Shown here: in pieces, positions 50,826-62,000 of the stretch
How positions within the stretch are numbered: the first letter of the stretch is position 1
Layout of the letters: every line of letters starts with the position of its first letter
Assembly (NCBI RefSeq): GCF_910592395.1
Contig: NC_088312.1
Span: 10,788,001-10,852,000, forward strand
Direction of reading: 5' to 3'
Source: Lineus longissimus
Lineage: Eukaryota > Nemertea > Pilidiophora > Heteronemertea > Lineidae
Length of the DNA stretch: 64,000 nucleotides
The notes under the pieces: model-generated
The model's input: only the letters and a program-made list of their open reading frames with translations
Told to the model about the DNA's origin: nothing
Databases searched by the model: none
Translations under genes and position numbers: made by a program

Positions 50826-53800
50826 ATGTTCCGTGTTTCCGTTCTCTGTGCCATTTTTGCGCTATCGACTGCAGCTTTTACTAAACTGGAGCTTACCGAA
50901 TGCGGTATGTACATTTTGTTGTGTAAAAGCCATGTGTATTCCTTGCGATCTGTCCGGCCCAAAAATGAAAGGACCGAGACGGCTAATTACTACATGTAGT
51001 AGTAGCTTTGAGTCACTGAATCGTCGGCCGACTAGTCATCATTCACATGTTACATTCGTAAATTTGGTTAACCAAATCACATAAAAAAAGGTAAAATGAA
51101 AACGGAAAAAGACATCAGAAAGTTTGTTCAGTGCAGCGTCTCCCCTATCGGTCGGACCGGGGCCGGAGAGACTCTTGAGATACGCGGCTTGTGAGATTCT
51201 CTTTACTCCAAAACTCCTATCAGGCAGTGTCAAGAACTTATACTGTACCCTATACATATACTGTAGTTTCATGAAAATAACACCACTTCGGGATATTCAA
51301 GGCCCGGCCTCTTCTCTCGAGTCTATTCACCAGAGGTAACCAATGAGTGACTTCGCTGGCCCTTGTGATGGCTCAGCCGAGCTGTCACGGTTACCCTAAA
51401 CCACTTATTACCGCAGCCCTATTGATTCGAAGTGTTGTGGGCCTACTGGTCGATGAGTGCGCATGTGGAATGACGTAAATGGTAACGCCACTCGCCGACC
51501 GTTTATACAGGTTGTCTCATAAAACTGAAGCACCTTTTAGATTGATCCAAACCCCCCAAAACAAAAAAAGTCCTTATTGAAACTCTGAAGGAAAATCTAC
51601 GAATGCTTGCATTAGTAAAGCAAAGTGAGATTCAGGCAATGATAGTAGTCACGAAATTCCGAAGAAAAACGAGGAGCTCATCCTCTGTTTTTCTACAACC
51701 CTCTTTTTTTATTTAGACTCCCTAGGCCTACGTAGGAGAAAACGGAATCGAAGTTTCTAGGATTTGTGGTTTTCTTGTGTAATTCTAGGGCCTCTTAGGC
51801 CTATAAATGAAGCCCAACTGAGGGTACCCACATTGCAGACAACCTGTGCGACAATGGATGCTGTAGAGCTGCTGAGAAAACGACGCCGGCGCTACATCGT
51901 GACAGAAAAACTTGCCTACCTGAGAGACCAGAAGGAGGCACTGGTGAACGGTACGGTGCGCAGTATGAGGGAGTTCGCCTCCCACTATAACATCCCCTGG
52001 GAGACGTTTAGAAGGTGTAATATCGAGAACCTCGAGCAGAAGCAAGAACAAGGGCATGGCCGGAAGAAGACGGTAATGGAGCCCCGTGATCTGTTATGGC
52101 CACAGGTTTAGGACCAGCTTTACCAATGGCTGCAGCAGATGAGAGAGCGTCGCCTCGCAGTCTCCGTTCTCGACATTCAAGATAAGGCGTTGGTAGTGTG
52201 GCAAAGCTGGTGGAATGAGTTAGCCCAAGATGTCAGAGAATGGATTCAGCATTGTCGCCCTCAGCTATGGGATTTCAACGCATCCATAGGCTGGGTGGAG
52301 TGCTTGATGAAGAGACGCCAGGTGTCCCTACGGAAGGTGACCAAGAATACTACGATCGTCCCCGCTGATGCTGCTGCAAGGATCCAGACCTTCCGAGATG
52401 CGGTTACTGGGAGCATCGATCGTCTTGATATACAGATGCGGTTCTTCTTTAACATGGACCAAACCTTTGTCCTGTTTGATATGAGAACCATGTACACGGC
52501 CAACACCTCGGGGGAGAAGGCCATAGACGTCCGATCATCCAGGTCCAATACGAAGCTGGGATACACCGTCACCCTCTGCATCGCAGCCGCTGGAGCAAAG
52601 TTGCCGGCGCACATCACCTTCCCCAGAAGAGGTTTCGTCCGGGTGTTTGCAGCCCTCCAAGACAACCCACCAGCAGGTGTAGATTACCCAATCGGAAACT
52701 GGTTGGATGAGGGAGGAAACGGCGCACCACTGGTTAGATGAAGTCCTATCACCCTACGTCACCGACAACGAGACCGACCAGTTCCTGTTAATCGTCGATC
52801 ATTATCGGGTCCAACGGACAGAGAACTTCCGGGCGAGAGTCCGCGACATGAGAGGCAGCCTGGATTACGTACCTGCTGGTTGCACATCCCTCGTTCAACC
52901 GTTAGACGTTGCAGTCATGAAGTCCTTCAAATGTCACGTACGGCGACAATGGAAATCGTGGAAGAAGGACCACACGGACGAACGAGGAGACTGCCCTTAC
53001 ATCGGCCTGAGAGACGTGACCAACATCATCAGAGATGCCTGGGATGGTGTTGATGAGGACGTTATCGTCAACTGATTTAAAGCATCGTTTCGACCAAGGC
53101 CAATCGAAGCTGGACCACATGCTATCTTGGAGGAAGAAGAGGAGACTGCCGTGGATGGACCAGAGTTCGTGAATGTAGTCGAGGAGGACATTGTGATGGA
53201 CTTGAATTGACTGTGGGTGTTGTGAATGATTGTGGGTACGATTCTGAAAGCTGGACAATCTAATAATGTGTATCTTTAGCTTGAAAAAAAATTGAATCGG
53301 GATTTGCATTGTTCTTTTTTATTCCTTCACTGATCACTTCGGACAAGACTGTACATTCAGAGGGATGTTCGGTTTTGTCTCCCGATATGTGACGGACAAC
53401 TTCTCATTCTTACCAATTTCGCACTGCAAAGTATCTTTGAAAGCCCGAAGCTGGTAAGGGATGATAAGACCCGAAGACATGCTCCATTACCTCCCTGAGC
53501 AGTGCCTCACTTTGAAAGGGCAGGTCAGTCCCTAAAACCAGCAGAAGCCAATATGACACTTGGACTTTTTTCATGGACACCCTGTACACTATCAGCCATT
53601 AGCACTGGGACACCCTTTACACTACCAATGACGATTTGTTGAAAATGTTCTGGGACACTCAGTACAATGGCCGAAGGCCCGATCCCATTATCCCATTCAT
53701 AGGAGACCTACGAATCGGTTTCAACAACCCAAACAATAAGGATTGGACTCGAAACTGAAGTATATTGGATATGAGGCCTGGACAACCCTCTCTGGAATCC

Positions 53801-55609
53801 CAGCCAATGATCGGCCTTCTCAACAGCTCTGTTCGCCACCCTATGAGTCAGGGGCGGCGACACCGGCTGTTAATGAAGTGGTGTTATTTTCATGAAACTA
53901 CAGTATTTAACTCTCAGCTTAAAGAACAGCGAACAATAATTAATGTACATGTACACTTCAGGAGGCAATGGTAACATTCGCGTCAACGAGGCTGACGTCA
54001 GCCCCATGCCGGTGAAGATTCCCGGGCACATTAGTGCCACGGTCGATGTTGACCTCTCCCAGACTATCAGCGATGGAGCTGAACTTAAGATTGAAATTTA
54101 CTCAAAGACCTGGCTTCTTGGATGGGTGAAGATACCTGTCTGCATTCCAATCAAAAATATCAAAATTGGTTCATGGTGAGTATAGCGATCAAAAGGCATT
54201 TCATGCCAATAAACCCTGTTGATTTTGTGACTTCTAACTCCCGATTATAGGAAAACTTGCGATGAAAATCAGAAAAAGTTTTCAGTTTCGTCTTCTTCAG
54301 TTTTGCTGCTGGTGCTGGTAACAGAATGCAGCAGAAACAAGTGGTCATGTGACATATCATACAATGTGCACTTCGTCATACCTACAGCGTATAGCTCAGA
54401 GAAAAAGTTCAAGGAATTCTATATCACGCGAAGCAACTCATTCGATATTTGCTCTTGAATAATTTCAAAACGAATTCTTCCCATATTTTACAGCACATAC
54501 AATGTCTGTAACTTCCTCTCACAATTCTCGGCGAGCGGCTGCCCGAAGCAGGTGACAGACTTAGGTCTGGAGTGTCCCACTTGTCCATTGACACCAATGA
54601 ATCACAGGTACGTTCTAGCAGACGTCGACCTGCCACCCGTACCAGGTGTTCTCGGCATCTTTGCTAAGGTAAGTCAACAACTTTTATTTGGCAGAGATCA
54701 ATATCACGAGAGAGTCGAAGGTCTCACAGAAAACACTTCCGTATCATCTGGGCAATAATTGTTCAGCAATATAGCCAGAGTGAACTCGGAAATGGGAAAT
54801 CAATTATGTCTAGGGGGCACTCTCTGTCCTCTAGTTTAATCTAGTTCTTTAATTCTGAGACATGTATCTTTGCCAAACCGAGTCAGCATTTTTTTGCGGT
54901 AACTTCAGATACGTGCATTTACTACTACGAGTACATACCTATACACGTGCAATGTTTGTTGAAAATCGAGTCGATCACCAAAACACCGCTATCGAAATAA
55001 TCGATGATGATGGCAACACGCGTGAGTCAGGAAGGTGGTTCATTAACACCAAGAATGCGTTTCACAATTCTTACAATGTTCGGAATGGGAGGATTGTCTT
55101 TTCAGGTAAAACATTGGTCCATTAGAGTTGCCTATACTTGCGGGGCGGTTTTCATGTTTTTTTAAAGGCCGGGTCTATTTGGCAAGCCGCTCGCCGAACA
55201 GGCATCTTTTTTGTCCTGTTTGGAGAGCCGCTTGCCAAACAGCACTAAAAAGCCACCCTGTTCGGCCAGCCGGGCTTGCCAAACAGGTAAAAAATCGACC
55301 CTGTTTGGCGAGCTAGAGACTTTACTTTAATATTTAATGAGTTCGGCTCTCCATTCAGGACAAGAAAAAGTCGCTGTTTGGTAAGCCGGGCTTGCCAAGT
55401 AGTCACTTCCTTTTTTTAATGACTCGGGGTAAAACTCAATACCAACATTTGGATTGTGAAACACATTTGACATTTTATGGACGATCCCTTAATACTGTGC
55501 CTCTCTCTTACACATGTTACAGGGTGATTACAAAGTCAAGGGGAACCTTCGCGATCAAACCGGAGATTTGGTGGCCTGCTATGAAGGAAAGTTTTCCATT
55601 TCTTCCTAG
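50826..55609 (+). CDS. GM2A-like: GM2 ganglioside activator-like ML-domain protein (4 exons)
   Basis: Exons 50826-50904, 53962-54175, 54494-54668, 55523-55609, in phase, 184 aa, close to the roughly 190 aa of vertebrate GM2A. The signal peptide is MFRVSVLCAIFALSTAA; the start context CACCATG is good. The mature chain has the ML/GM2A layout: first Cys in LTECGGNG, then PGHISATVDVDLSQ, WVKIPVCIP, GSCTYNVC, CPKQ, CPTCP, YVLADVDLPPVPG and the final ACYEGKFSI strand. The Cys count and order match GM2A (compare IGSCTFEHFC in the vertebrate protein). GM2A is a lysosomal or secreted lipid-binding cofactor that lifts glycolipid out of membranes. Intron 1 carries a pogo-like transposon and intron 3 a MITE. 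AATAAA lies 38 bp after the stop. The family is well supported; the lipid ligand is not known. Confidence 0.9.
51508..53584 (+). mobile_element. Pogo/Tigger-like DNA transposon, transposase disrupted
   Basis: The ends start CAGGTTGTCTCATAAAA and, on the minus strand, CAGGGTGTCCATGAAAAAAG, flanked by TA on both sides. One coding frame starts at about 51854 with MDAVELLRKRRRRYIV and a helix-turn-helix (MREFASHYNIPWETFRR). It has an in-frame TAG at 52109 and continues to about 52690. The next frame carries the rest to 53074. The DDE-type core is visible: FFNMDQTFVLF (first Asp), LLIVDHYRV (second Asp) and SLVQPLDVAVMKSF (third region, as pogo-type QPLD/QPMD). One stop and one frameshift inactivate it. 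It lies in intron 1 of the GM2A-like gene, same strand. Confidence 0.85.
55167..55410 (+). mobile_element. 244-bp palindromic MITE, copy 5
   Basis: It starts GGCCGGGTCTATTTGG and ends AGTCACTTCC, orientation as copies 3 and 4. Flanks are TTTTTTTAA followed by one extra A on the left and TTTTTTTAA on the right, consistent with the 9-bp duplication rule. It lies in intron 3 of the GM2A-like gene. Confidence 0.88.
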
Positions 55610-55646
55610 TCAATTTTATATACGTATTGAGTAAGATTATGAACGT

Positions 55647-55652
55647 AATAAA
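55647..55652 (+). terminator. Polyadenylation signal of the GM2A-like gene
   Basis: AATAAA 38 bp after the stop codon at 55607-55609. Confidence 0.6.
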
Positions 55653-56063
55653 GTCTGATTCAACATGCACACGTATGGTATTTTTTTTATCATTCTTGGT
55701 ATCTGTTTCAAAGAATGTAAAAGGACCTTATCTAGCTATGAAATGTGCAAAATCTGGCTATCACGGTACGAGTTACACTTTTTTCTTTAAAGAATTTGCA
55801 ATAAATACAATAAAAACAAATAACAAAATACCAGTAATGCAATTCTGTACAAAATTTGCTGAGACCAATATATCAACCATCATTTCAACCAATTATCAAC
55901 AACCAACAACTATCAGACGAAAACCGCGTTGACACCAAATTTCACCAGTTTTACTTTCTAGATCGTCTCGTTCGATTTGGCCATCCGTTCGAAGCACAGT
56001 AAGGCCCCCCTCCGAGCTAAAAATCGTCTTAAAAAGTGAGACTGGTAGCATAGCTTTGCCAGC

Positions 56064-59000
56064 CTAATACAGATCACGATAGTAGTAGTGGTTGCCGTAT
56101 TGTTCCATTCGGGCTGCCGTCAATTTGCGATCGGCATGGGCAGGCGGCTGCTCTAGCTTATACCGATTACCAAGTTGTGCCCGTGGAGTTGTTTTTGCGT
56201 TTATTTCTGAGGCGGCTGCTGCGGTTTGTTTTAGCTTGCAGATGGCTATTGAGAGGCCGAGCACGGTAGAGAAGGCGATTACGCTGCAGATAATGAGTCC
56301 GGCTAGGACTGCTGGGTTCTTTAAGAGATCTTCTGTGGAGCATTCAACCGCTACCGTGACCGATGATAAAACACCTGTCGTCGTGGCTGCAAAAGAAGTT
56401 AGTGATGAGGTTATGCTGAATGCGGATGACCCAACAGTTTCCTCAATGCCTTCACAAGATTTTCGTGACAAAGTGTTGCCAGTTCTAATGCTCTCGGGAA
56501 CACATGCAGACTGGTCTGGTAGCGACGTGCAGCTTCCGGCTAAGCCCGGCATTGACCTTTCATAAAGACTCTGGCAATCCACTTTTAAGTTAAGTCGGTT
56601 CTTATTTCCATATTTACATGTATATACGGGTTTTGCAATTTCTCTCGTCTTTTGGCATGTGGTTCTTTAGCATGTTTACATGGATTCCCATGGACACAGA
56701 AACGGTCTAAGCGGCCTCTGGGAATGGAATCTGCTGTGGACTCCATCCGATATATGCGAACATATGTATAGTAATTGGGTCTAATGAGCCACATACCTTC
56801 TTGCGATACATTATCCGAGCAAATAGTTCCGACCCAATATCCGTCCTCCTTGCATATCTTCTCATAGGTGACGTTGTCTTTGTCACACCTATACCTCGCT
56901 ACACCGCCCAAGAGGGTGGATGTCATCAACTCCAAAGTCGCTTCGGAGACCGTCGGGGCAGTACCACAGTCAATCTCTGAAAACGACAACAATCTGTTGA
57001 GCGACAACAAGCTTTGAACAGGATGCGACGCTAGTATGATAGAGTGTATGTATACTTATAGTCACCATTCAGTTCGTGTGAGGTTATTTGAGAAAACCCT
57101 CTTAAAACCCAAGCGCTGCAATAGTCTGACAGATTTCAACCATCAGATCTACAAAACTGAAAATGATAGATTTATGTCTATAAACGAGTAAATGCCGGGC
57201 AAACTTTTGAATTATAAGGCAGGTTCTGCAATCCGTACGAAAGATGAAGTACGAAGGTAATGTACATTGAATTTGAGTTTGAGTTTATGGATTAGCATCA
57301 CTGCATTCCGGGCAAGCCCATAGGTGCTCCGCTCTCCACCTTAGCAACCACCTCAATGTTGGAAGACTAATCGTCCCAGTCATAATTTGGTTTAGATGAC
57401 ACCTATCTGAACCAGCAAGATCTTCTCTCCGCCCACCTCCTTTCCTATAGCCGAGATCAGATATCCGTTCCAAGGTGTAGCTTTCGGCACTGTCATCTCT
57501 CTGCTCCTGGAGGGCAATCAGGACTTCTTTCTCCCCCATTACACAAGGAACACCCAGAGCTGCACTCCCAGCGAGGTAGTCGGCACGCTCGTTTCCCTTT
57601 ACACCAGCATGTCCAGGTGTGTAGACCCACACAATCTTCTTCAATCTGGAAACTCGGATGTATTCCAACCATTCTGGCCGCATCATTCCAGACTCAATCT
57701 TTCTCAACACTATGATGCTCTGCGAGTCTGTCAGAATCAGTGCACACCTATAGTCTGTGGTGCAGACCCATTCCAATGCAGATGATGCAGCATCAATTTC
57801 CATCCTCATGCTGGATGTGGTGACAGGGTAAGCACCTGAGTCTTCTTTGATGATAGCACCATTGCATCTTGCACTAAAACCCCAACCTGACTGTATCCCC
57901 CTCTTAACTGACCCATCTGTGTATATGATCACGTCACCTGCTCTTGAATTTTGATCTATGATTGCTCCAATCTCAGCATATACCACTGAAGGATCCTGTT
58001 CTCTACATTCTCTGCCAAAAGTAATCACAACATTGGCATAACAATCCATTGTCTCAGGCCGCTTTACCCACTCTGGACCCATACGTAACTGCTGCGAAGG
58101 TAATGTACATACGTCGTCATATCGAGAGGGTGAGTAGATTGAAAACCACTGCTGCCAGGATGTTTAAAGGGGATCGCCGTTCGTCCACATACACTAGTCA
58201 TCTTGGTTACCTTGATCCCAAACCTATTTGCCCCTTCAAGTCACAGCCGGCACAGTGAGCATCGGCAGAATGGATTCCAAGATAATCGACTCGAACTTAA
58301 GAACAAATCCGCCATGTCGCTGACATCATTGGCGCCAAAAACTTTTTCTTTTGACCCTGTTGACCTTGATTCTAAAAACTTTTTCCAAAAGGCCATTCAA
58401 ACGTAAAATCAACTGCAAGCATTATCTTTTATATCACTGAGGTATATAGATACGATATATTGAGAAAAATCTGTACAACTATCGAAATATGAGATTACTC
58501 GGAACTATTTCGGACAATCACTCTGCCACCTGCGCGAACTCGTCACAATTGCGGCGCGTTTTCAATATGGCGACGAGGTGATATTAGAGGGATGTCATCT
58601 AGTCATGCATCACCTGGCTTGTTGATAACAGGCAATTAAAATCCCCACGTGAACATGAAAGCCTTCACGGTGAGGCGCTTAGAGTGTAAGACCGTGGTTC
58701 GGCTGGTCACGGGTTCGACTCCCGGTGAATCTGCCACATTTTTTTCTCTTTTTTCCTTTATTGTCTTGTTATCTATTCAGTCATGTTCATGTTATTATTT
58801 TTATCATTATCATTGTCATTACTATATCTTGAAGAAAACCATCGAAACAAACCTTTTCAAACTGCAGCACGCACTGATTCCGTGCGTTCGAGTACTTCCG
58901 AGGATGATTCGCATCAGCAGCAAGATTTCTCGAGGCTACATTGGGGTGGAGAGGTATTTCTGTCAGACCATGACTTCTCCAATTAGAATTAGTTAAAAGG

Positions 59001-62000
59001 AATTCTGAGATTCAGGGATTTTATACTCCATCGTCATATCGAGAGGGGGAGTAGATTGAAAACCACTGCTGCCAGGATGTTTGAAGGGGATCGCCGTTCG
59101 TTCACATATATTTACTGGAGTACCAGAACGGCAGTGGAGTGTGGCATTTTCACTCAATTGCGGCGCGTTTTTAATATGGCGACGAGTTGAATGGTATTAG
59201 AGGGATGTCACACATCTAGTCATGCATCACCTGGCTCGTTGATGACAGGCAAATAAAATCCCCACGTGAACATGAAAGCATATACGGTTGCATCGCATTA
59301 TGGACATCATCGACAGTGGTTACACACATGTAGAAGAATTGGACCCGACCAAGTATTGGAAGCTCCAGGATGAAGACCACTACCCAAAACCAATCTTTGA
59401 TCTACCCAAGAGCGTCATTGAGTCGGCCAAGGTTGTACACAAGAACTACCAACCAGAAATGAATACCTGCATGGGGGTAATAATTCTACCAGCAAATCTT
59501 CTACACAATTGATGGAAGCATGATCGAGTGACCTACGTCAGGTGCGAAGAGACAGCTTCAACATCACCAGGTTAGAGCTTATGGCAAGCGGAGTGTCCAG
59601 TAATTAAAAAAACCTAGATTTATTCAAAAAAACCTGGTTTTTTACCTAATAAACTAAGTTTATTTGGAAAAAATATAGGTTTTTTAAAAACAACCTTGTT
59701 TATTAGCTAATAAACCGAGTTTCTTTAATAAAACCAAGTTTTTTTACTTTCTTTCCTAATAAAGTAGGTTTTTTAACAGAAACTAACATTTTATGCTAAA
59801 AAACCTGGTTTATTACCTAAAAAACTTGGTTTTTTACAACATAATCGTATAAAATATAAGTTTCTGTACAGAACTGTCCATTTATTCAATAAAACAAGGT
59901 TTATTACCAAAACAACCTAGTTTATTAAAGAAAACTAAGTTTTTTACTAATAAACCTAGTTTTTTTTTAAAAACCCTGGTTTATTAGAAAACTTACATAT
60001 TTAAACCTCGATCCTACCTACATTGAGTTAGCTGGGATGAGGTTAGGGTCTCACTAACTAGTTTACAGAGTGCAGTACAGTGCAGCATTAGTACCACGTG
60101 GTGCCGAGGTTCCCCATCCTCGTCCCGATAACATCGCGGATTTGTGTACATGGGGCGAGGTAGAAAATACAAGTTTCTCGATAGAAAGTAGGTTTTTGCA
60201 CGCCGTTTGTCCAGTTATTCAAAACAACCTACTAAGTTGTTTTGTATAAAACCAAGTTTTTTACGTAAAAAGGTAGGTTTATTAGCCATTTGTCCAAGAT
60301 TCTTTGCTATAAAACTAAGTTTATTACCACTGGATGAAAAACTTATATTTTAGGGAATAAAACCAAGTTTATTTGTTAAACTTGACATTTGTGGATAGAA
60401 ACAAGGTTTATTAGGTAAAAAACTTGGTTTTATTAAAGAAACTCGGTTTATTAGCTAATAAACAAGGTTGTTTTAAAAAAACCTATATTTTTTCCAAATA
60501 AACTTAGTTTATTAGGTAAAAAACCAGGTTTTTTTAATAAATATAGGTTTTTTTAATTACTGGACACTCCGCTTGCCATAAGAGCTTACTCCCGATGCTT
60601 GGTTCCTGTTACAGACATGCAGAAGTCGCTTCTTCGAAGCAGCCGACAGCCTGGTACCTGCTTCACAAAGACCATCTTCCAAATTTCTTCCAAATTTCAA
60701 TCGGGACCATAAACAACATGCCTTACTAATTCGTAAATCATCTCTCACACTTAATTGAGGGACGAATTTGGGAATTGTTCAAAAGCCATCGTCAGTAAAA
60801 TACATTTACACATTTCGCACTTCGTCGGCGGTAAGATACATTTACATATTACTCACTTCGTCCTTCGTTTGTAGCTCGTCGCAAGGCTTGAGGAACCTGC
60901 CTATTGCTCCAAGCTATACTTACGCATGCAAGTCGGAGCTGTTCCACTCCAAGTCTTGTCACTCTGGCACTTTATGGTCAGATCGCCACCGGTATGCTTG
61001 GAGCCCTCGTCACAGTTGTAGGTCACTGTAGTGTCATACGTATCAGGATCGCCATTCACAACGAGAGAAGCTGGTGTGTCTAGCTCGAGTGTAGGACACT
61101 TTACCTCTGTAAAAAGAAGGGAACATTGATTTAACACTGAAAAAATGATACGAGGTAAGGATGAATGAAAGAACACACTAAACCGATATACATTGTACTT
61201 GTCATGTCGACTCAGGACGGCATGATAATAAATGAGTCTCAAACCCACACACTCGTTGTGGGATCAAAATCTGAACCTCCCCACGACCGCAGCAGGACAA
61301 GAGTGCGCGAGTTCCATTTGAAAGTGGGTTGAGTCCTTTCCAGTGGAAAATTATCCACGCGGGCTGTGCTCGAAGCCATTTCTTAATGAAAACCCGCACG
61401 CCGCTTCTTGTCCCTGAGCCATTTTACCAATACTTACTGACACAAATGGGTTTTGCCGACCATTTCTTGGTCAAGAGACACTCAACACCATCGTTCTCGT
61501 CAGCGAATTCGTAACCAGTACTGCATTTGTATGTGGCAGTGGCCCTGTAGTCGTAGGGGCCAGCCGCTGTCGGGGTGAGCCTGATCGCATTTTCAACTGT
61601 CGGTGGGTCGGAGCAGATCTTTGCTGTTTCTGGATAAAGATTGGGGATGGGACATATAACCCATAGATGAGAAAACAGTTCGGAAGGTTAATGAAAATTA
61701 TCTAGTTACCAGATTGTACATTTTTCATACATGATGTGATACATGAATAAAAGCAATATACATGAAGTGTTAACTATTTTTAGCCAGTGAAGTTGGAGCA
61801 CACAGGTGGAGACGATGGTGGATTCCTTTTCATGTTTCCTTGCCTTGTTATGGTATGCAGCGAGTTATGCCATTACCTTACTGGCACACTGTAAAAATGT
61901 TCGGGTATCTTGTTTACTCATTCAATTAAAGGCTGAGATGAGCCAAACAGGACCCAGACTGCGATAGCAACAATGAAAAGCGTCGAGAGAGATTCAGCAT

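Noticed and set aside
58663-58735. tRNA gene
   Set aside because: A good B box (GGGTTCGACTCCC) is present, but no full cloverleaf could be folded and no proper A box or acceptor stem is seen. More likely a tRNA-derived SINE head.
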